From NCBI GenBank assembly GCA_018296165.2, contig JACKQL020000063.1, positions 62,001-126,000 on the forward strand: DNA of 64,000 nucleotides, in the 5' to 3' direction. This document shows, piece after piece, positions 22,735 through 34,834 of this stretch; position 1 is the first letter of the stretch, and each line of letters starts with the position of its first letter. The position numbers were made by a program, and so were the translations under genes. The stretch is from Termitomyces sp. T153. Taxonomy: Eukaryota > Basidiomycota > Agaricomycetes > Agaricales > Lyophyllaceae. A model generated the notes under the pieces. That model was not told the origin of the DNA. It ran no database searches and was given only the letters and a program-made list of their open reading frames with translations.

Positions 22735-23121
22735 TGTGACAGACCCCTGGATTGTTTCTTTTACTACAAGCCTACCACTCACTGTAGACCTCCCATCATT
22801 GGGTCACAAGCACTTTTGACCAAGAGCTATCCTCTGGTTATATTTGTATGTGGTCATGTGCTGCAAATCTGAAGATCAAGGTCATTTACAATGGATTTCT
22901 GTTTTTGGATTGGATTCCAGATTTGGCTGTTGTTGAGTGTTTTTTTATAGAAGAATTTTCTGAACATTGGCATTGGAAATCCTTAGACTTGTTCTCTTTG
23001 GATCTCCCTCTACCAGGTGAGTAGCTAGAACTCTAGAGCTTCTTGTAGATGCTGGATAGATTTTGGATCTCTCTCTGCCAGTTGTGTGATTGAGCAACAG
23101 CCTCCAGAGATTGCCCTTACA
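22735..23121 (+). repeat. Gypsy LTR fragment with variant centre, forward
   Basis: It contains reversed R6 and R5, then the standard LTR tail: TTAGACTTGTTCTCTTTGGATCTCCCTCT, a second GGATCTCTCTCTGCCAG copy, and the terminus AGATTGCCCTTACA. The 5' part is absent. This is the opposite-strand counterpart of 19631-20027. Confidence 0.68.
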
Positions 23122-24611
23122 ATCTTTAGGTACAACAAGGACTCAAGCAATCTGATCACCAAAAGTTTGTTGCATCAATTTGCAGTAAAAATGTGAAAAT
23201 GCATTCAAAAGTGGACAAGTAAAAATAGCAATTTTTTGAAGAGAAAGTTTCATCCACTTGTGCCTAAAAATAATAAAATGATAAAAGATAACATTAATAT
23301 AAGAAGCTTTAGTTTGACACTTTGAGCAATGAAAGTGCACATTAATGGCATCAACCAATGATTTATGACTAAATTTGCACAAACAAACAATATAGTGCTG
23401 GTGGCTATAGTAAAACCAAACAAGATGATGGTGCACATGAACTTCAGGAACATCCTAGAAAGAAAAGAGATCATTGTAGAAAAGTGGGTGAAAATGACAT
23501 GATGGGATATCAAGACAATCTAAAGTTATCGGAGTTCAAAAATAAGTATTGCAAACAAAAAAGAAACTGTCAGAATAATAAACCAGGAATTATGAAGCAA
23601 GAACACTTCATGAAATATATTAGCCAGCCAATTAGCAACTGAATTAGTAGAATGAAAAAAGTGAAAATGCAAATCTAGATAAAAGAGAAAATTATAATGT
23701 GTAGGATAATCAGCTGGAGAATGTTCAGTGGCAAGAGGAGGATAGTCTAACTTGTTCAATATATGAGGAACAGTACACAGAAATTTAAATCAAGGAAACA
23801 TAAAGTTAACAAACAAGAGTGAAATATTAAAGATACAAAGAAAGTAAAAAAAAATATAAGCTGCAGAGGCAGAGATGTGATTAAGATGGATGTTGAAAAA
23901 ACAATCAATATGGGTGCTGTAGAGGCAAATAGCATGGGTGTCATAGAGACAATCAATGTGGGCGTTGTAGAAACAATCAATGTAAACAAGAAGGGTGTTG
24001 CAGAGACAAGAAAATAGGTACTGCAGAAGAAGCAGTAAGCAAAGGTAGTAATAAACAAGAACACTTTTTAAATTCTATCAATACAGCAGACAGGACAAAA
24101 GTATCAAACTACCAGGCATATATGCATTTGTTGCTCATGTAGGCATGGGAACATAAAATTTTACAATATATTACATAAGAGTACACAAGCCATGTGGATT
24201 TGGAGCAATTTTGGCTGGTCGAACATATGTTTGGCTGCTTCTCTTGTTACTTGTGTAAGAGAGTAAGAGAGAGTCAGGGATACATGAGTACATATAGTAA
24301 AGATGCACTTCCAAATTAGAAACTGTTGTCCTCCTCCTATGGACTACTCTATGAGCTATTATGGGCTGCTGCTGTGCATGGCATGTCTGAGATTTAGGGT
24401 GTTTGTAGTGACACATTATATATGTGCATAATACATTTATCAACCTCCTTGTTCAATGTCATAAGATGCTCTTTGTGCAAGAGAATTATTTATATGCAAC
24501 TTGATGGCATTAGTGAAATCAATGTAAATTAAGGATGTAGTCTCACAATGGTATTACAGTCCTTACTAAAAAACAGGAATGACTATAAGAATGTCTAAAC
24601 CAGCATGATCA
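23122..24611. other. Unidentified decayed sequence
   Basis: A/T-rich and CpG-poor. The minus strand has several 70-100 codon frames (23143-23436, 23250-23513, 23526-23759, 23756-24064). They overlap one another and are rich in I, L, F and S, as expected of reverse reading of A-rich DNA, so I do not call them genes. The only clear structure is the minisatellite at 23879-24007. Confidence 0.4.
23879..24007. repeat. 24-bp minisatellite, about five units
   Basis: Units read GATTAAGATGGATGTTGAAAAAAC, AATCAATATGGGTGCTGTAGAGGC (near 23903), AAATAGCATGGGTGTCATAGAGAC and AATCAATGTGGGCGTTGTAGAAAC, then a 33-bp variant. The unit is a multiple of three, so it is an 8-residue repeat in either direction. 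Confidence 0.75.
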
Positions 24612-24970
24612 TTGGATGAGTTATATGTCCTGCATTGTAGCATTATTGCTGCCTTCAACATGGTAAATGAACATATTTTGGGTCATGTGTTCATTAAAGC
24701 CTACTGGGAATCCAACAGATCTACAATCAGTCCATTCCACAAAACTCTTGGAAATGCCATTGCACACCAAGGAGTGGTAATGCATGCAGGACATGGGAAG
24801 GGATGTGAGATTTGAAATATGAATTTTGACAGTATTTGGAAGGTAGGCTGCCACATAATGTCCATACATAATATTGTAATTGTGGATAGGATAACTGTTG
24901 ATAAGGAGTTTGCATTCAAGCTCTCTCTCTCAGCTCATGTCAAGATAATTGTTCTTGATATATGCTACGA
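24612..24970 (+). pseudogene. Coding-like stretch, unidentified
   Basis: The plus strand reads HVFIKAYWESNRSTISPFHK, one stop at 24816, then NMNFDSIWKVGCHIMSIHNI and VIVDRITVDKEFAFKLSL, ending near FDICYDFKFYV-type sequence. The composition is protein-like (mixed charge, few low-complexity runs), unlike the reverse frames. I do not recognise the family. It has at least one in-frame stop and no start or end features, so it is probably an old transposase or captured gene piece. Confidence 0.35.
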
Positions 24971-25899
24971 CTTCAAGTTCTATGTGAGATGAATGTCCAT
25001 CTAGGGTTCTCATGCTGGTAAACAGGATCAACATTCTTGACTCTGATGTCAAGTGATGCTGCATGTCACAGGATAGACTATGATGGAGGTTGAACATTGC
25101 ATGGTACATGTTGTGAACATGATATGAATATGCATGTATCCACCTTAACATGATTTGTTGAGGCAAAGATGACTCAAGTGAAGTGATGGGGTCTGCACAA
25201 GTGTGAACAGGTGAATGTGCTATTTGGCAGTCATCATCCTATGGAACATTACATTGTTCACTATTGATAAGTTGATTGTGGTTGACAGAACTTATACAGT
25301 ATGATATCAGGTTGCATCTGATACACCATAAAGTACTTGCAGTAGACAAACTAGTTTGAGATGAAAAAAGAGTTACATAGAAACTGTGTTATTACATAAA
25401 CAGAGGAAATTCCCTTGGACAGTTTGATTATGGAAGGGGATGGGTTCATGATTACATAAACCATAGGAATCCCATTACCTCAACCAGAGCAAAGACTATT
25501 GATAGAAAAAGTTGATGATGTGATGATTGCATAAACTATAGGAAACTTGCCAAACCATGATTTTCAGACCAAGCTATTATACTATTCATCCAGCACAATA
25601 ATAACTCAATAACTCTGTTGACAGTTGACTAGATAAAATGGGACAGGAAATTGAAGTTAATAAGAAAGAGAAACCTGATGTTTGTCAGCAAGTAGAAAGG
25701 AGAGATCATCCATACATATGGAAGAAAAGGTTGTTACAGATGTGAGCTGTATTAGTTGGTACTAATATGACCTGCATGAAATCCCTTCCAAACCAATAAG
25801 AGAAGTGAGTGAGTGGAGAGTACAATGGACAAACTTATACAAATGGTTGTCTTGTCAGGTTGACACTGATTCAGATGCAAGATAAGAAAAGAACAAGAC
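24971..25899. other. No gene seen
   Basis: CpG-poor sequence with no frame I can support. The phrase CATAAAC.(A)TAGGAA recurs near 25395, 25455 and 25540 (GATTACATAAACCATAGGAA and similar), suggesting a weak internal repeat. Confidence 0.35.
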
Positions 25900-26590
25900 A
25901 GGATCTTAAAGATAAAGATAAGGAATAAACAGATACAAGCAGTTGTATGAATCTGCTTTGAACTTTTGAGGATAAAGGCCTTGATCTATTCTAGATTTTC
26001 AGAATGCCTCTTCTCAACTCTCTTGATATGCATGTGCTGTGAACCATACTTGAGAGGTTCTATGACCCATGCACTGGTGAGGATAATATATATGGGGTTT
26101 GATTCCTCAATAAAGTTGAAAATTACTTACAGTACTTAGGAACTGATTTGCTTCAACTACATTGCTCTCATCCCTATCAGGTCTTGCAATTGTCCTGAGG
26201 AATGTAACCATCATCTTTCAAGGCACTGTGGATTGTGATCAGAGATACATCAATTCCACAGGTATTTCTGAATATGTTTTGAAGCTCAGATAAAAGTAAG
26301 TGTCTGGCTGTCTCTCAATGCAACTTTCTCGATTGATGTCAGATGTAAGCTCCTCCTTGATGCTAGTAGCTCTTGAACTTGAACTTACATTCAAGTCAAA
26401 GTCATTGAGTATGTGCAACCATCCATTGACTGTTCTTTTTGTAATGATGTCACCTGTATGGTGATTCAGACTCTGGATTCATTTGATGGTTTGAATGCTA
26501 ACACCAGTGATTTCACCAATTTTCTTGTACCAATACTGTTGAACAATTGCAAACTGCAAAACAACCACACTGTAGTTGGAATATGGAAAT
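25900..26590 (-). pseudogene. Tc1/mariner-type transposase remnant
   Basis: From 26590 downward the minus strand reads as a helix-turn-helix (FAIVQQYWYKKIGEITGVSI), then a break. It continues with LQNIFRNTCGIDVSLITIHS, ALKDDGYIPQDNCKT and DRDESNVVEANQFLSTV. This order resembles the DNA-binding and linker region of fungal Tc1/mariner transposases, with the S-x-x-T-I-x-x-x-L-K-x-x-G-Y/F segment. Several stops and frame changes occur and no catalytic D is clear. No terminal inverted repeats were found. It differs from the element at 17083. Confidence 0.45.
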
Positions 26591-26830
26591 TATTTCCCGG
26601 CAAGTGCAGCGGAAGCTGAATAATCAGCCAAACAACTAAATAAAAGAAACCTCAAAGGGGCCTATCATCATAAGCTTTGCTGTCATAGATATTGCCAGTG
26701 ACATGCAATAGAAAAATCGAGACTAATTAGCCATATCAGGGAGGGGTGTTGCCTAACCAGGCTAACTAACCTGGAATGATGTGTGGGTCAAGTGGTTATT
26801 TCAGCTAGGTTACGCATCGGTGTCGATAGT

Positions 26831-29800
26831 TTAGGTACTGAATGTCAGCACGCTGTCTCGAATGCGGATTTTCACACTGCGATCTGCGACCCAATTAATT
26901 CGTATCAAATCCATCGCCTCTTGGGTAGTCATATTTGCTAAAGTCCTCATTCATTAGAAACGAGGATAGGATCAGCGTCAAATAAATACAAACCTGCTTC
27001 TCCTACATTAAAGTCAATTGTCTTGAACGGTTGAGAATCGCTACGTCCCTGTCGGGGTGGTGCTCCTGGGTTGAAAAAACTCGCGAAGCTTGAGCCAACC
27101 TTCCAAACCAAAGCAACATTCTCTTCTATAGACAGCGTCAACAACCTTCGTCCATCGGGCGAAAAACTGCATGCTGATATCGCCTTCTTGTGTCCTTCGA
27201 GGACATACAATCGGATCGCTGTTTTAAGATCATACATGACAACAGCTCCATCGCTTCCACCCACGGCGAGACGCTGGGTTCCCATATAGAAATCGACGGC
27301 GGGGAATCTAGAGGACAATGATGGTTAACAGTCTAAGAGGGGAAGAATGAAAACCCTTACGTCTTGACAACGTAACTTATAATTTCCGTTACTGTATCTA
27401 TCACTGCTTCTCGATGAGTTGTGACATTCGGGTCTAATGACCTGACAACAGCCTCCATTAACTTGGGAATGTTGGGTTGCAAAACCAAGGGACGCTGGAG
27501 ACAGATCTTCAACAAGAATTTTCCTAGAGTCAATCAAAAGGACCAACCTTTTTGATGAGAAATGCGACAATTTGCATAACTGCTTTACGGTGCTCCAGAG
27601 TTGGAGGCGTTAGAATATCAAGGCCTAACGTCGTCATGAATAGAGCCGTGTTACTAGTTGCAATCTGTAGAACAGCAAGCCGAGCTTGCGAACCAACATT
27701 CTGAAGGTTGATAGACTCCTTGCGACTACTCGTAGCCAAACTAAACAGTGCTCGAAGGATCTCCATGGCGTCAATAAAGTGTTGCCATATATGGAATCCC
27801 CTGGAACACAGGTCAACAGCAAGGACCCTGTGTAAGGACTGCTCATCATGCAAGTAAAGGGCGATTGATTTTGAGATATCCGTGAGCGCGCTTTGATCGC
27901 TCAACTGAGATGAAAGTGAAAGTAGAGGAAGTAAGTTTATGTCTTACCTGGTAGAGAGCAAAGTGTATTTTTCTGCAGCCAAATAACCGCATAAGAACAG
28001 TGAGAGCGCAGCCTGAGTCGATTCTCGTTCGGCATTGGGCTGAAGACATGGTACTATCGATAGTCGCATCAGACTGAGGAAACACAAGGAAAGTCATAGG
28101 CCTACAGTGGTGTTGCCAACGCTCAGTAAGCTCACTAGACTCTCCGTCTGACATACAAGCCATGGCGTAATCAAATAGCACGCGAGTCGCCCTTCGAACA
28201 TCGTCTGACCAGCGCATCAGACCGGACATCCCCAGAAATATTAGAGACAAACACACTCGAACCATCAAACCATCGGTGAGCAAGGTACACGAGGCTTGGA
28301 GGCTGGTATTTTGGTCCAACAGCTGCTGACAAAGAAGTCGCGTAGAATATCATAACAGTATTAGCACCTTCGATATATTCTACAAAAATCTCGATGTCGG
28401 TAAGTGCCCATTTTAATGGAGAAATTGCCAACTGACCTTCAAAGACGCTGAGAGCGTTAAGCATGACACCTATAGAAAGCACCCGTGCAGCCGATACGTC
28501 ACTCGACAGACACCACATCTCATGAGGATCCGCGCTTCGATAGAGAGTGACTGTTCCATTTCTGGGAAGCTTCGTTCAGTGAAATCATATGTCAAGGTTT
28601 TCCATACCTCGAAAACCCAATGGATGTCTGTACGGGACGAATGCCAAGCTTTTCGGAGCATACCGCGTCGATATCTCGGTTCAGGCCAGGCGTTAAGAGC
28701 ACCGAAAGCACGGAGCGAAGTCGTTCAAGTGTTCTAAATATCGCACGAGTTTGGTCCCGGTTCGTACTTATCGACTTTGCGACGGCAACAGACGCTGTTG
28801 TGAAGCGTTCCAAGTCCAGCAGGAGTGTTAAAGCTACGATGAAGGTTATCAAATCAATAAGAAATGAGAAAGATTCCCAAGAGACTCACAAGTATCGGGG
28901 AATATCAGGTTCGGAATCGACTTGAGAAAAGTGTTTTGCTCAGTTGCTCGGGCCCCTAATCTTCTAGAAAAAACTTATTGAGTATGTCACCCGACGACCC
29001 CAATTCATCGCTTACATCTCTGTCCACCCTCCCTGCTTCAACATCTCCTCGACTTTTTCCTCAGCCATCGATCGCCAAAATTCCTGCGTCTTCACATCCC
29101 ACAAACGAGCACGATTATCTGCATATACTAGGAGCAGATTGTTGGACCCAATACAGACCCTCAGTAGTGGCGCACAAGACGCAGGTATCAAAAACAGGCT
29201 GCCAGTAAGCCATCTCAGAAAAAAGAACAACAAGATGAAAGAGGGAAATAAACGGACAACTGAAATCCATCAATGACAATAACAGCAACAGTCCCATCTG
29301 CTGAGACACACAACACACAACCCTCCAACAAGGAATGCTGCGTGTCCTCAATTTGTATGACGTGAGACAGGCTTGTTGTGAACAGTGTCCAGCGGGCACA
29401 CATTTTATAATGGCTGATGTCTAATCATGAGAGAATTTCGAAGGAGAAATATTGAAAAACATACTCCAACGTCCAAAATCCAACAGAACCATCGTCAGCT
29501 CCTCCAATGAGAAACCTCTCCTTTGTCCGCTCGTTTGACACAACAAACAAGCTGGTGATGAAGCCATTCAAGGCTGTGTCAGAGTCCTCACCAGAGGATT
29601 TGCTGGAATCCGCAATCATTTGGATCAAGGAAGATTGTCGAAGACGACCATCAGCTGTACAGGGAAAAAATCAATAAGGTTACGAACGCTTGACAGCAGA
29701 GTACAAACCACATCCTTGCACTATGAGATCAAGTTCCAGAGGTATTAACGACGTGACCTCTACTCCACTACTAGTACTAGTAGGCCGAACTATGGAAGGC

Positions 29801-31883
29801 CGCACTTGCCAAGACATCCTTGGGGGATCTTTCGAACTCGTATCAAATACAGCGAGGCTTCGATCGCCACTCTGTACGAGCAGAATTTGTGATGCAGAGG
29901 TGATATCTATTGCATCATAAGGGCCAGCGAGGGCAATGGTTTGCAGCCGTTGGGGTCTATACTCTGAACTCAGGCGTGAATGAAGCGAAGGACGAAGGTG
30001 ACTGACGTGACGATAGTCCTCCTTTCAAACGTAATATCGTTCATGTCAACCTCATTATTATCAGCATCGACGGCTCTGAGTGTGTAGCATTCAACCCGGT
30101 CCTATTTCTGTTAGAATGAACGGAAATTAGACCTAGATTAGGATCTACCTCAAATAAAACGGTGTACGACGAGTCAGTTGTCCATTGAACATCTTGAATC
30201 GAAACCATGGAATCCGTAAACAACATGTGAAGAGATCCACTTTGGTATTCAGAAACCTGGAAAAAGTATCATTAGATCTGTTACTGATCAAAGACTCAGA
30301 CGGACCGTAAGGTGGTGCTCAGACCATGCAACAACAAAGGTTTTCCTTCGAGCACCTCTCGCGTGGAATCCCAGAATCATTTCACTCGGGAGGAGTTCGC
30401 CGAGATCACTAGCATCATCACATGCGATCCTCGATGGTCCTCTCGCTGTCTCTGTTGCTAGATACAGATCTTCCGCAGAGTGTGGCTTAAGAGCCTTGAG
30501 CGGGTTTGGTATTGGTATGTTGAAATTGGATGTAATCTTCCCTGGTGGTTGAATTTCCGGCTGTGACACGGTGCGAGGTAAGAGGTGTATGCATCTACTC
30601 AAGAAGTGGCCATCTGCAGATAGTTGCAGGAGTTTTAGTGATTCTAAGGAAAGAGTTGGGCACTTGTCTGAAATTGATAATTAAAGTGACGGACTATCCA
30701 CCTCTTGATGCAACCCGACGCTATACGATAATCCATCAAACTGCCACTGTCCAATCAATTCAAGGTCGATATCTAGTTCACGGGAATGGAGCTCAAGGAT
30801 GGAGATACGAGATTTCTCCTGTCCACCATTGTCGGCTGGATCCAAAGCGGGTGACGGGGGGGCACTTGGGTTGATCGTAGCTGCAGTAACTATGATTGTG
30901 GTCTAGCGATGGTATTTGTTGAGGTCTGATGCAGCAGGGGGAATGAAGTTCACACCTCTTGAAGTTCATACACTTTGAGGTGGTTCCAAAGCCATCGAGC
31001 TTGAAGAGGATCTGTATCTTCTACGCCGATAGGAGAATTCAAAGCCTTTCTCGAGGCATTGACAGTTGTCACGCAGTTTCCGTCTTTCAGGGATAGTACG
31101 CTCAGGTTTCTGTAAAAGATCAGGGTTGGTGTTACTCAGGATAAACATAACCAACCCGGCTTCTTGGAGGACAACAATGAACTGGTTATCTTCGATCGGG
31201 CGTACACTTGTGACACCATGTCCGGATTCTGTTTGTGGTAAAATCACGTGGCACCACAAATCAAGGACATTTAGGTTTTCAGGGCCCATGTTTAGCGGCG
31301 GCGGGGGATGCGAAGACGATGCAGTGAAAGCGGCAGAATTTGTCGCTGAAAGTAAAGATTTTGGCATTGCATTTCGCTTCGGCTTTGATGCAGAAGGAGC
31401 TTTCGAGTCCTTAAGGGCAGGTGGCTTGACTAGTTCTTTGGGCTGCCGGCCTTGCAAGATATCCTTCAGTTTCTCAGGCTCTTCTTCGAAATCGACATAG
31501 TTTTTGGGTGCTTCGACTTGCTCAGTTGTTATGCCGGATACAACACCGGCTCTTTGACTAAGGTGGAACGGATGGGGTGATGTTGGGGTAGAAGACCGCG
31601 ACCGCGAAGGTGAACGAGACTCCAATGATGGAAGTGACGGCCGTGAAGGGAGTGGTTGCGTCCTGCAAATTTGGTTGAAGAGGAACACAGTCCCATCCTG
31701 AGTTCCCATTGCACAACCTCCTTCAGAAGCTCCTGGTTCGGAGTCTGGATGCTTGAAGGTCGAGACATGGCCCCAAGACCTGATTACAGACGGGCGAGCG
31801 CGTGAACAGCTCTGTTCCAACAGGTCGCTCTTGTCTCTTCGAAAGGTGAATGGAATAAGAAGAGCAGGTGAAGAATGTTTCAT
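26831..31883 (-). CDS. WDR7/rabconnectin-3 beta-like WD40 repeat protein, multi-exon
   Basis: The only convincing host gene. Its exons carry normal CpG. WD40-type segments appear at both ends: GGCAMGTQDGTVFLF near the start, then SEHHLTVRVSEYQ, ERFLIGGADDGSVGFWTLE, LLLVYADNRARLWDVKTQEF, and near the C-terminus RLAVGGSDGAVVMYDLKTA and ISACSFSPDGRRLL. Between them lies a long helical, repeat-poor region (about 27500-28900). This order fits WDR7, which with DMXL proteins regulates V-ATPase assembly and acidification in animals. Introns supported by splice sites and frame: 31021-31072, 30890-30953, 30257-30305, 30102-30148 and 26938-26993. The stop TAA is at 26831-26833. I estimate about 1,350-1,400 residues, against 1,490 in human WDR7. 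The start is uncertain: the first ATG of the open frame is at 31883, no clear upstream exon is visible, and part of the N-terminal propeller may be missing. Confidence 0.82.
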
Positions 31884-32217
31884 CGTACAGTAGCCACACT
31901 GCAATCTTTGGATGCGTTTGAATGAAAGAGTTCAAAAACGTCTAGGACACATCAATGATCATACATACAATCAATGATCATTTGGGCAACACAGCCACGA
32001 TCTCCTAACACGATCTATGATATCATCCTGAGCAAGCCTGTTTACAGGATCACACCATGAACCGTATGTTTCAACCGAAATTATAGACTAGTTCACGATC
32101 ATTTTTTATTCCATACAAAAAATAAATAAATAACGATCACATAGGACCAAAAATAGGTGAGAACTGTTGAATTATGTAATCAGATCTCAAAGGGTCCTGT
32201 GTTGAATACTACGAGCT
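31884..32217. other. WDR7-like gene upstream region
   Basis: No exon could be supported here. CAATGATCAT occurs twice within 31950-31985, and CGATCA words recur to 32140. This would be the promoter side of the host gene, and a Helitron terminus begins at about 32218. Confidence 0.35.
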
Positions 32218-32560
32218 ACGGTCCGTACCTTCGGCACGGGCCTGTGGCTTTTGCTAAGTCCCAGACCCAACCTCACTTTGTTGGGTTAGCTCTTTGTAAT
32301 TGTTAAATGCTAGGATCCAGACCCAACCTCACTTCATTCAGTTAGGTCTTTGTTATTGTTAACTCAATGCTAGGATCCAGACCCAACCTCACTTCATTCA
32401 GTTAGGTCTTTGTATTTTGTTAACTCAATGCTGAGATCCAGACCCAACCTCACTTTCTATAGTCAGGTCTTTGTATTTGTGAAGTCAATGCTGAGATCCA
32501 GACCCAACCTCACTTTGTTCAGTTATGTCCTTGTATTTTGTTAACTCAGTGTTGCTGAGG
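32218..32560 (-). repeat. Helitron 3' terminal hairpin and 60-bp tandem repeats
   Basis: A hairpin at 32220-32242 (GGTCCGTACC, TTC loop, GGCACGGGCC; two wobble pairs) is followed by five tandem units beginning CCAGACCCAACCTCACTT at 32262, 32317, 32377, 32438 and 32498, with a period of 55-61 bp. The same hairpin and repeats occur in the same orientation at 53612-53880. Read on the minus strand, the hairpin comes just before TAGCTCGTAG, as expected for a Helitron 3' end lying downstream of the minus-strand helicase gene. Exact termini are inferred. Confidence 0.65.
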
Positions 32561-34462
32561 TCTTACAATTTGATCAGTGAAGCATGTTGGATTGGACCTC
32601 CTGAAACTTGTTGATTGTCATAGCAAAGGCCAATCAAACTGGAAATTGTCTCCTGTGCAATGGAATTGACAAATCTTCTTCAGAGACATCCATGTTGATT
32701 CTTGAAATCAGAACAATTGATTCTGCAAACTTGGCATCCCCACTGATGATCTGACATCTGAGAACTCTGGTGTTGATGTGGGTGACAATCATTCTTATTC
32801 CATTGCAAAGTCCTTTTGTTGTATCCAGATTCCTGAGCAGCATGACAGGAACACCAACCTTCAGAGCCAATTTAGCCAAAGGTAAACTACTAGCTCTCAA
32901 AGAGTTGAAGTATTCCATTAGAATGTCAGGCCATTAGCATTTCCATCATTAGACATGACAGAGTCTGCACTCTGCATAACCTTCTCTTCTTCTGGATATT
33001 TCTGCAGAACTTCTGAGTTGATGTCCTCTGTATCAGAGTTCTTGCCAGAAAGAATGGTCTGGTCCAGGTAATACTGATCATCTTGATAGTGATCAACATG
33101 AGAATAAGTGAAAGAGATGACTTATGTGATAAAATTGTTATCACAGATCATAGTTTCTGGAAGTTGTACTGTTTCTCCAGGCCCAAGATTTTTTCCAGCA
33201 CCAACATCTAATAAGCAAGCTGCATGAGCAACAATATTGGGAGTCTGATTCAAAGTCATACTTTGGACTAAGTAGTGGACTTGAATCTGATCCTAAAGTC
33301 TTCCTATTTTGAGTGAAGCAGCAATCATCTGCTGCCTGAGTCCCATTGAATAACTGCAAGAGTTTGCAAAAAATGTCCTCCAAATACCACAATCACTTTA
33401 TCAAAGGGTGCATCCTTGTCTAAGATGTTTCTGAATCCTTGATCCATAGAGTCAATGGCATTTTTGTATTGCATTTGGACTTCATCCCAGATGGCAACTT
33501 TGGTCCAGAGTAAGAGTTGAGACAATTGAGTTCCTCATTTGACATTGGCAATGTATGTATCCAGAGCAGCAATGGGAATTTTGAACCTTGAATGTGTAGT
33601 TCTTCCACCCTCCAGCAATAAGACAGCAATCCCAGATGATGCTACACATAATGTCACATCTCCACTGGACTAAATGGCAGAAACCAAAGTGTTGCAGATA
33701 AAGGTCTTTCCACATCAACCTACACTATGAATAAATATCATCTTGCCCAAATTATTGTTTACAGAGTCCATAACTGTATTGAACATCTCCAATTGTTCTG
33801 CATTGGACTTGTTTTCAGCTACTCTTCTCTTCAATTCCTCAACATCATGATCAGTTTCTTCTTGCAAAAGTCTATTCCCTAAAATTGTTTGACCAGTCTT
33901 AGAGTCAATTCTCTATACAATGGCTGACTTACCTGGAATTACCTGGTATGTTGGGAAAGTCTCAAAAAGTCTTGTCAAAATTCTTCAAGTTATCATTGAT
34001 CAGGCCATAGTCTAGATATTTTCATCAGTCAAGACTCTATCTCTGTACTGCTGGATATTCTCCAATCTGTGTTGAAAATCATCACAAATAAAGTGCTTGT
34101 ATTCAGTTCATAGACCCTCTGGAGTGGCAGGAGCACAGTGGAATAGGATAGTGGAAAAGATCTGTCTAAAAGCTAATCCTGGTTGGATTGGAGCAGCTTC
34201 AGCAAGACATTGCCTCCATTCCATATCATCTTCCAAAAGAGCAAAGGCTTTGCATGCCTCTTTGTAGGTTGGATAGGTGTGGCCATTGACTGTCCTGAGA
34301 TCAGCCCATGATTTTGCATTCATCACAACTGTTGGGAGCATCCTAAGGTAGAACCTTTCTCCCTGTTTGTGTGAAGCAAAGTACATCCTTCTAATGGCTG
34401 TTCCTCTTTGCCTCTCCTTCCAAGTTCTTTTTGAAGCATAATAGACAAACTTGGTTGGAAAG
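32561..34462 (-). pseudogene. Helitron PIF1-type helicase part
   Basis: The C-terminal helicase part (32634-32918) reads LALKVGVPVMLLRNLDTTKG, LCNGIRMIV and a final R-R-Q-F-P-V, the classic Helitron PIF1 ending. Upstream come RTWKERQRGTAIRRMYFASH, GERFYLRMLP and LRTVNGHTYPTYKEACKAF (34108-34473), a conserved Helitron region before the helicase. Walker A near 33706-33726 reads V-G-stop-C-G-K-T-F, so it is broken by a stop. Other frames between 33141 and 33720 carry the middle helicase motifs with shifts. The protein would unwind DNA during rolling-circle transposition. Its N-terminal half lies beyond the Gypsy insertion, at 49289-52740. Confidence 0.87.
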
Positions 34463-34822
34463 TGTAAGGGCAACCTCTAGGAGCAGCAGCTCAATCATGC
34501 AGCTAGCAGAGGGGAATCCAGGGTATGTTTAGCAAGGTAACTGACAATACAAATAGTAACTAATGACCTAGCAGAGGGGAATCCAGAGAGAACAAGTCTA
34601 AGGATCCCCACTGCTTGGTGTAGTGCATCAGCAGGCAGTGGAGGTGTGAGAACAACTGTACAAAAAGCTGGAGCTAGCCCTAACTCTAGGCAAGTGCTCA
34701 ATGAGGAACCACAGAAAGTTCTGAGAGTCTCTGGAGATTTCCAGGGGTCTGGAAGAAGCCACAGAGATTGCTGCAGAGGTTGGAAAGGGAAGTCAGAGGT
34801 TGGAAATAAAAGTCCCCTGACA
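34463..34822 (-). repeat. G-IV 3' LTR
   Basis: On the plus strand it reads TGTAAGGGCAACC to AGTCCCCTGACA. A purine tract (on the plus strand TCACCCCCCCTCTAGC) follows at 34823, as expected beside a 3' LTR. Confidence 0.92.
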
Positions 34823-34834
34823 TCACCCCCCCTC

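Noticed and set aside
23143..24064. Minus-strand hydrophobic frames as membrane proteins
   Set aside because: Overlapping Leu/Ile/Phe/Ser-rich frames arise from reading A-rich DNA backwards; no start context, no conserved motif.
31066..31500. Plus-strand 144-codon frame
   Set aside because: Antisense to the WDR7-like coding exon, which has recognisable protein features. The plus reading is Ser/Arg-rich with no motif.
31723..31935. Alternative minus-strand frame as the first exon of the WDR7-like gene
   Set aside because: It lies in a different phase from the frame with the WD40 segment and no splice pair joins the two convincingly.
32262..32560. CRISPR-like array
   Set aside because: Units are contiguous tandem repeats of about 60 bp with no unique spacers, next to a Helitron hairpin in a eukaryotic genome.
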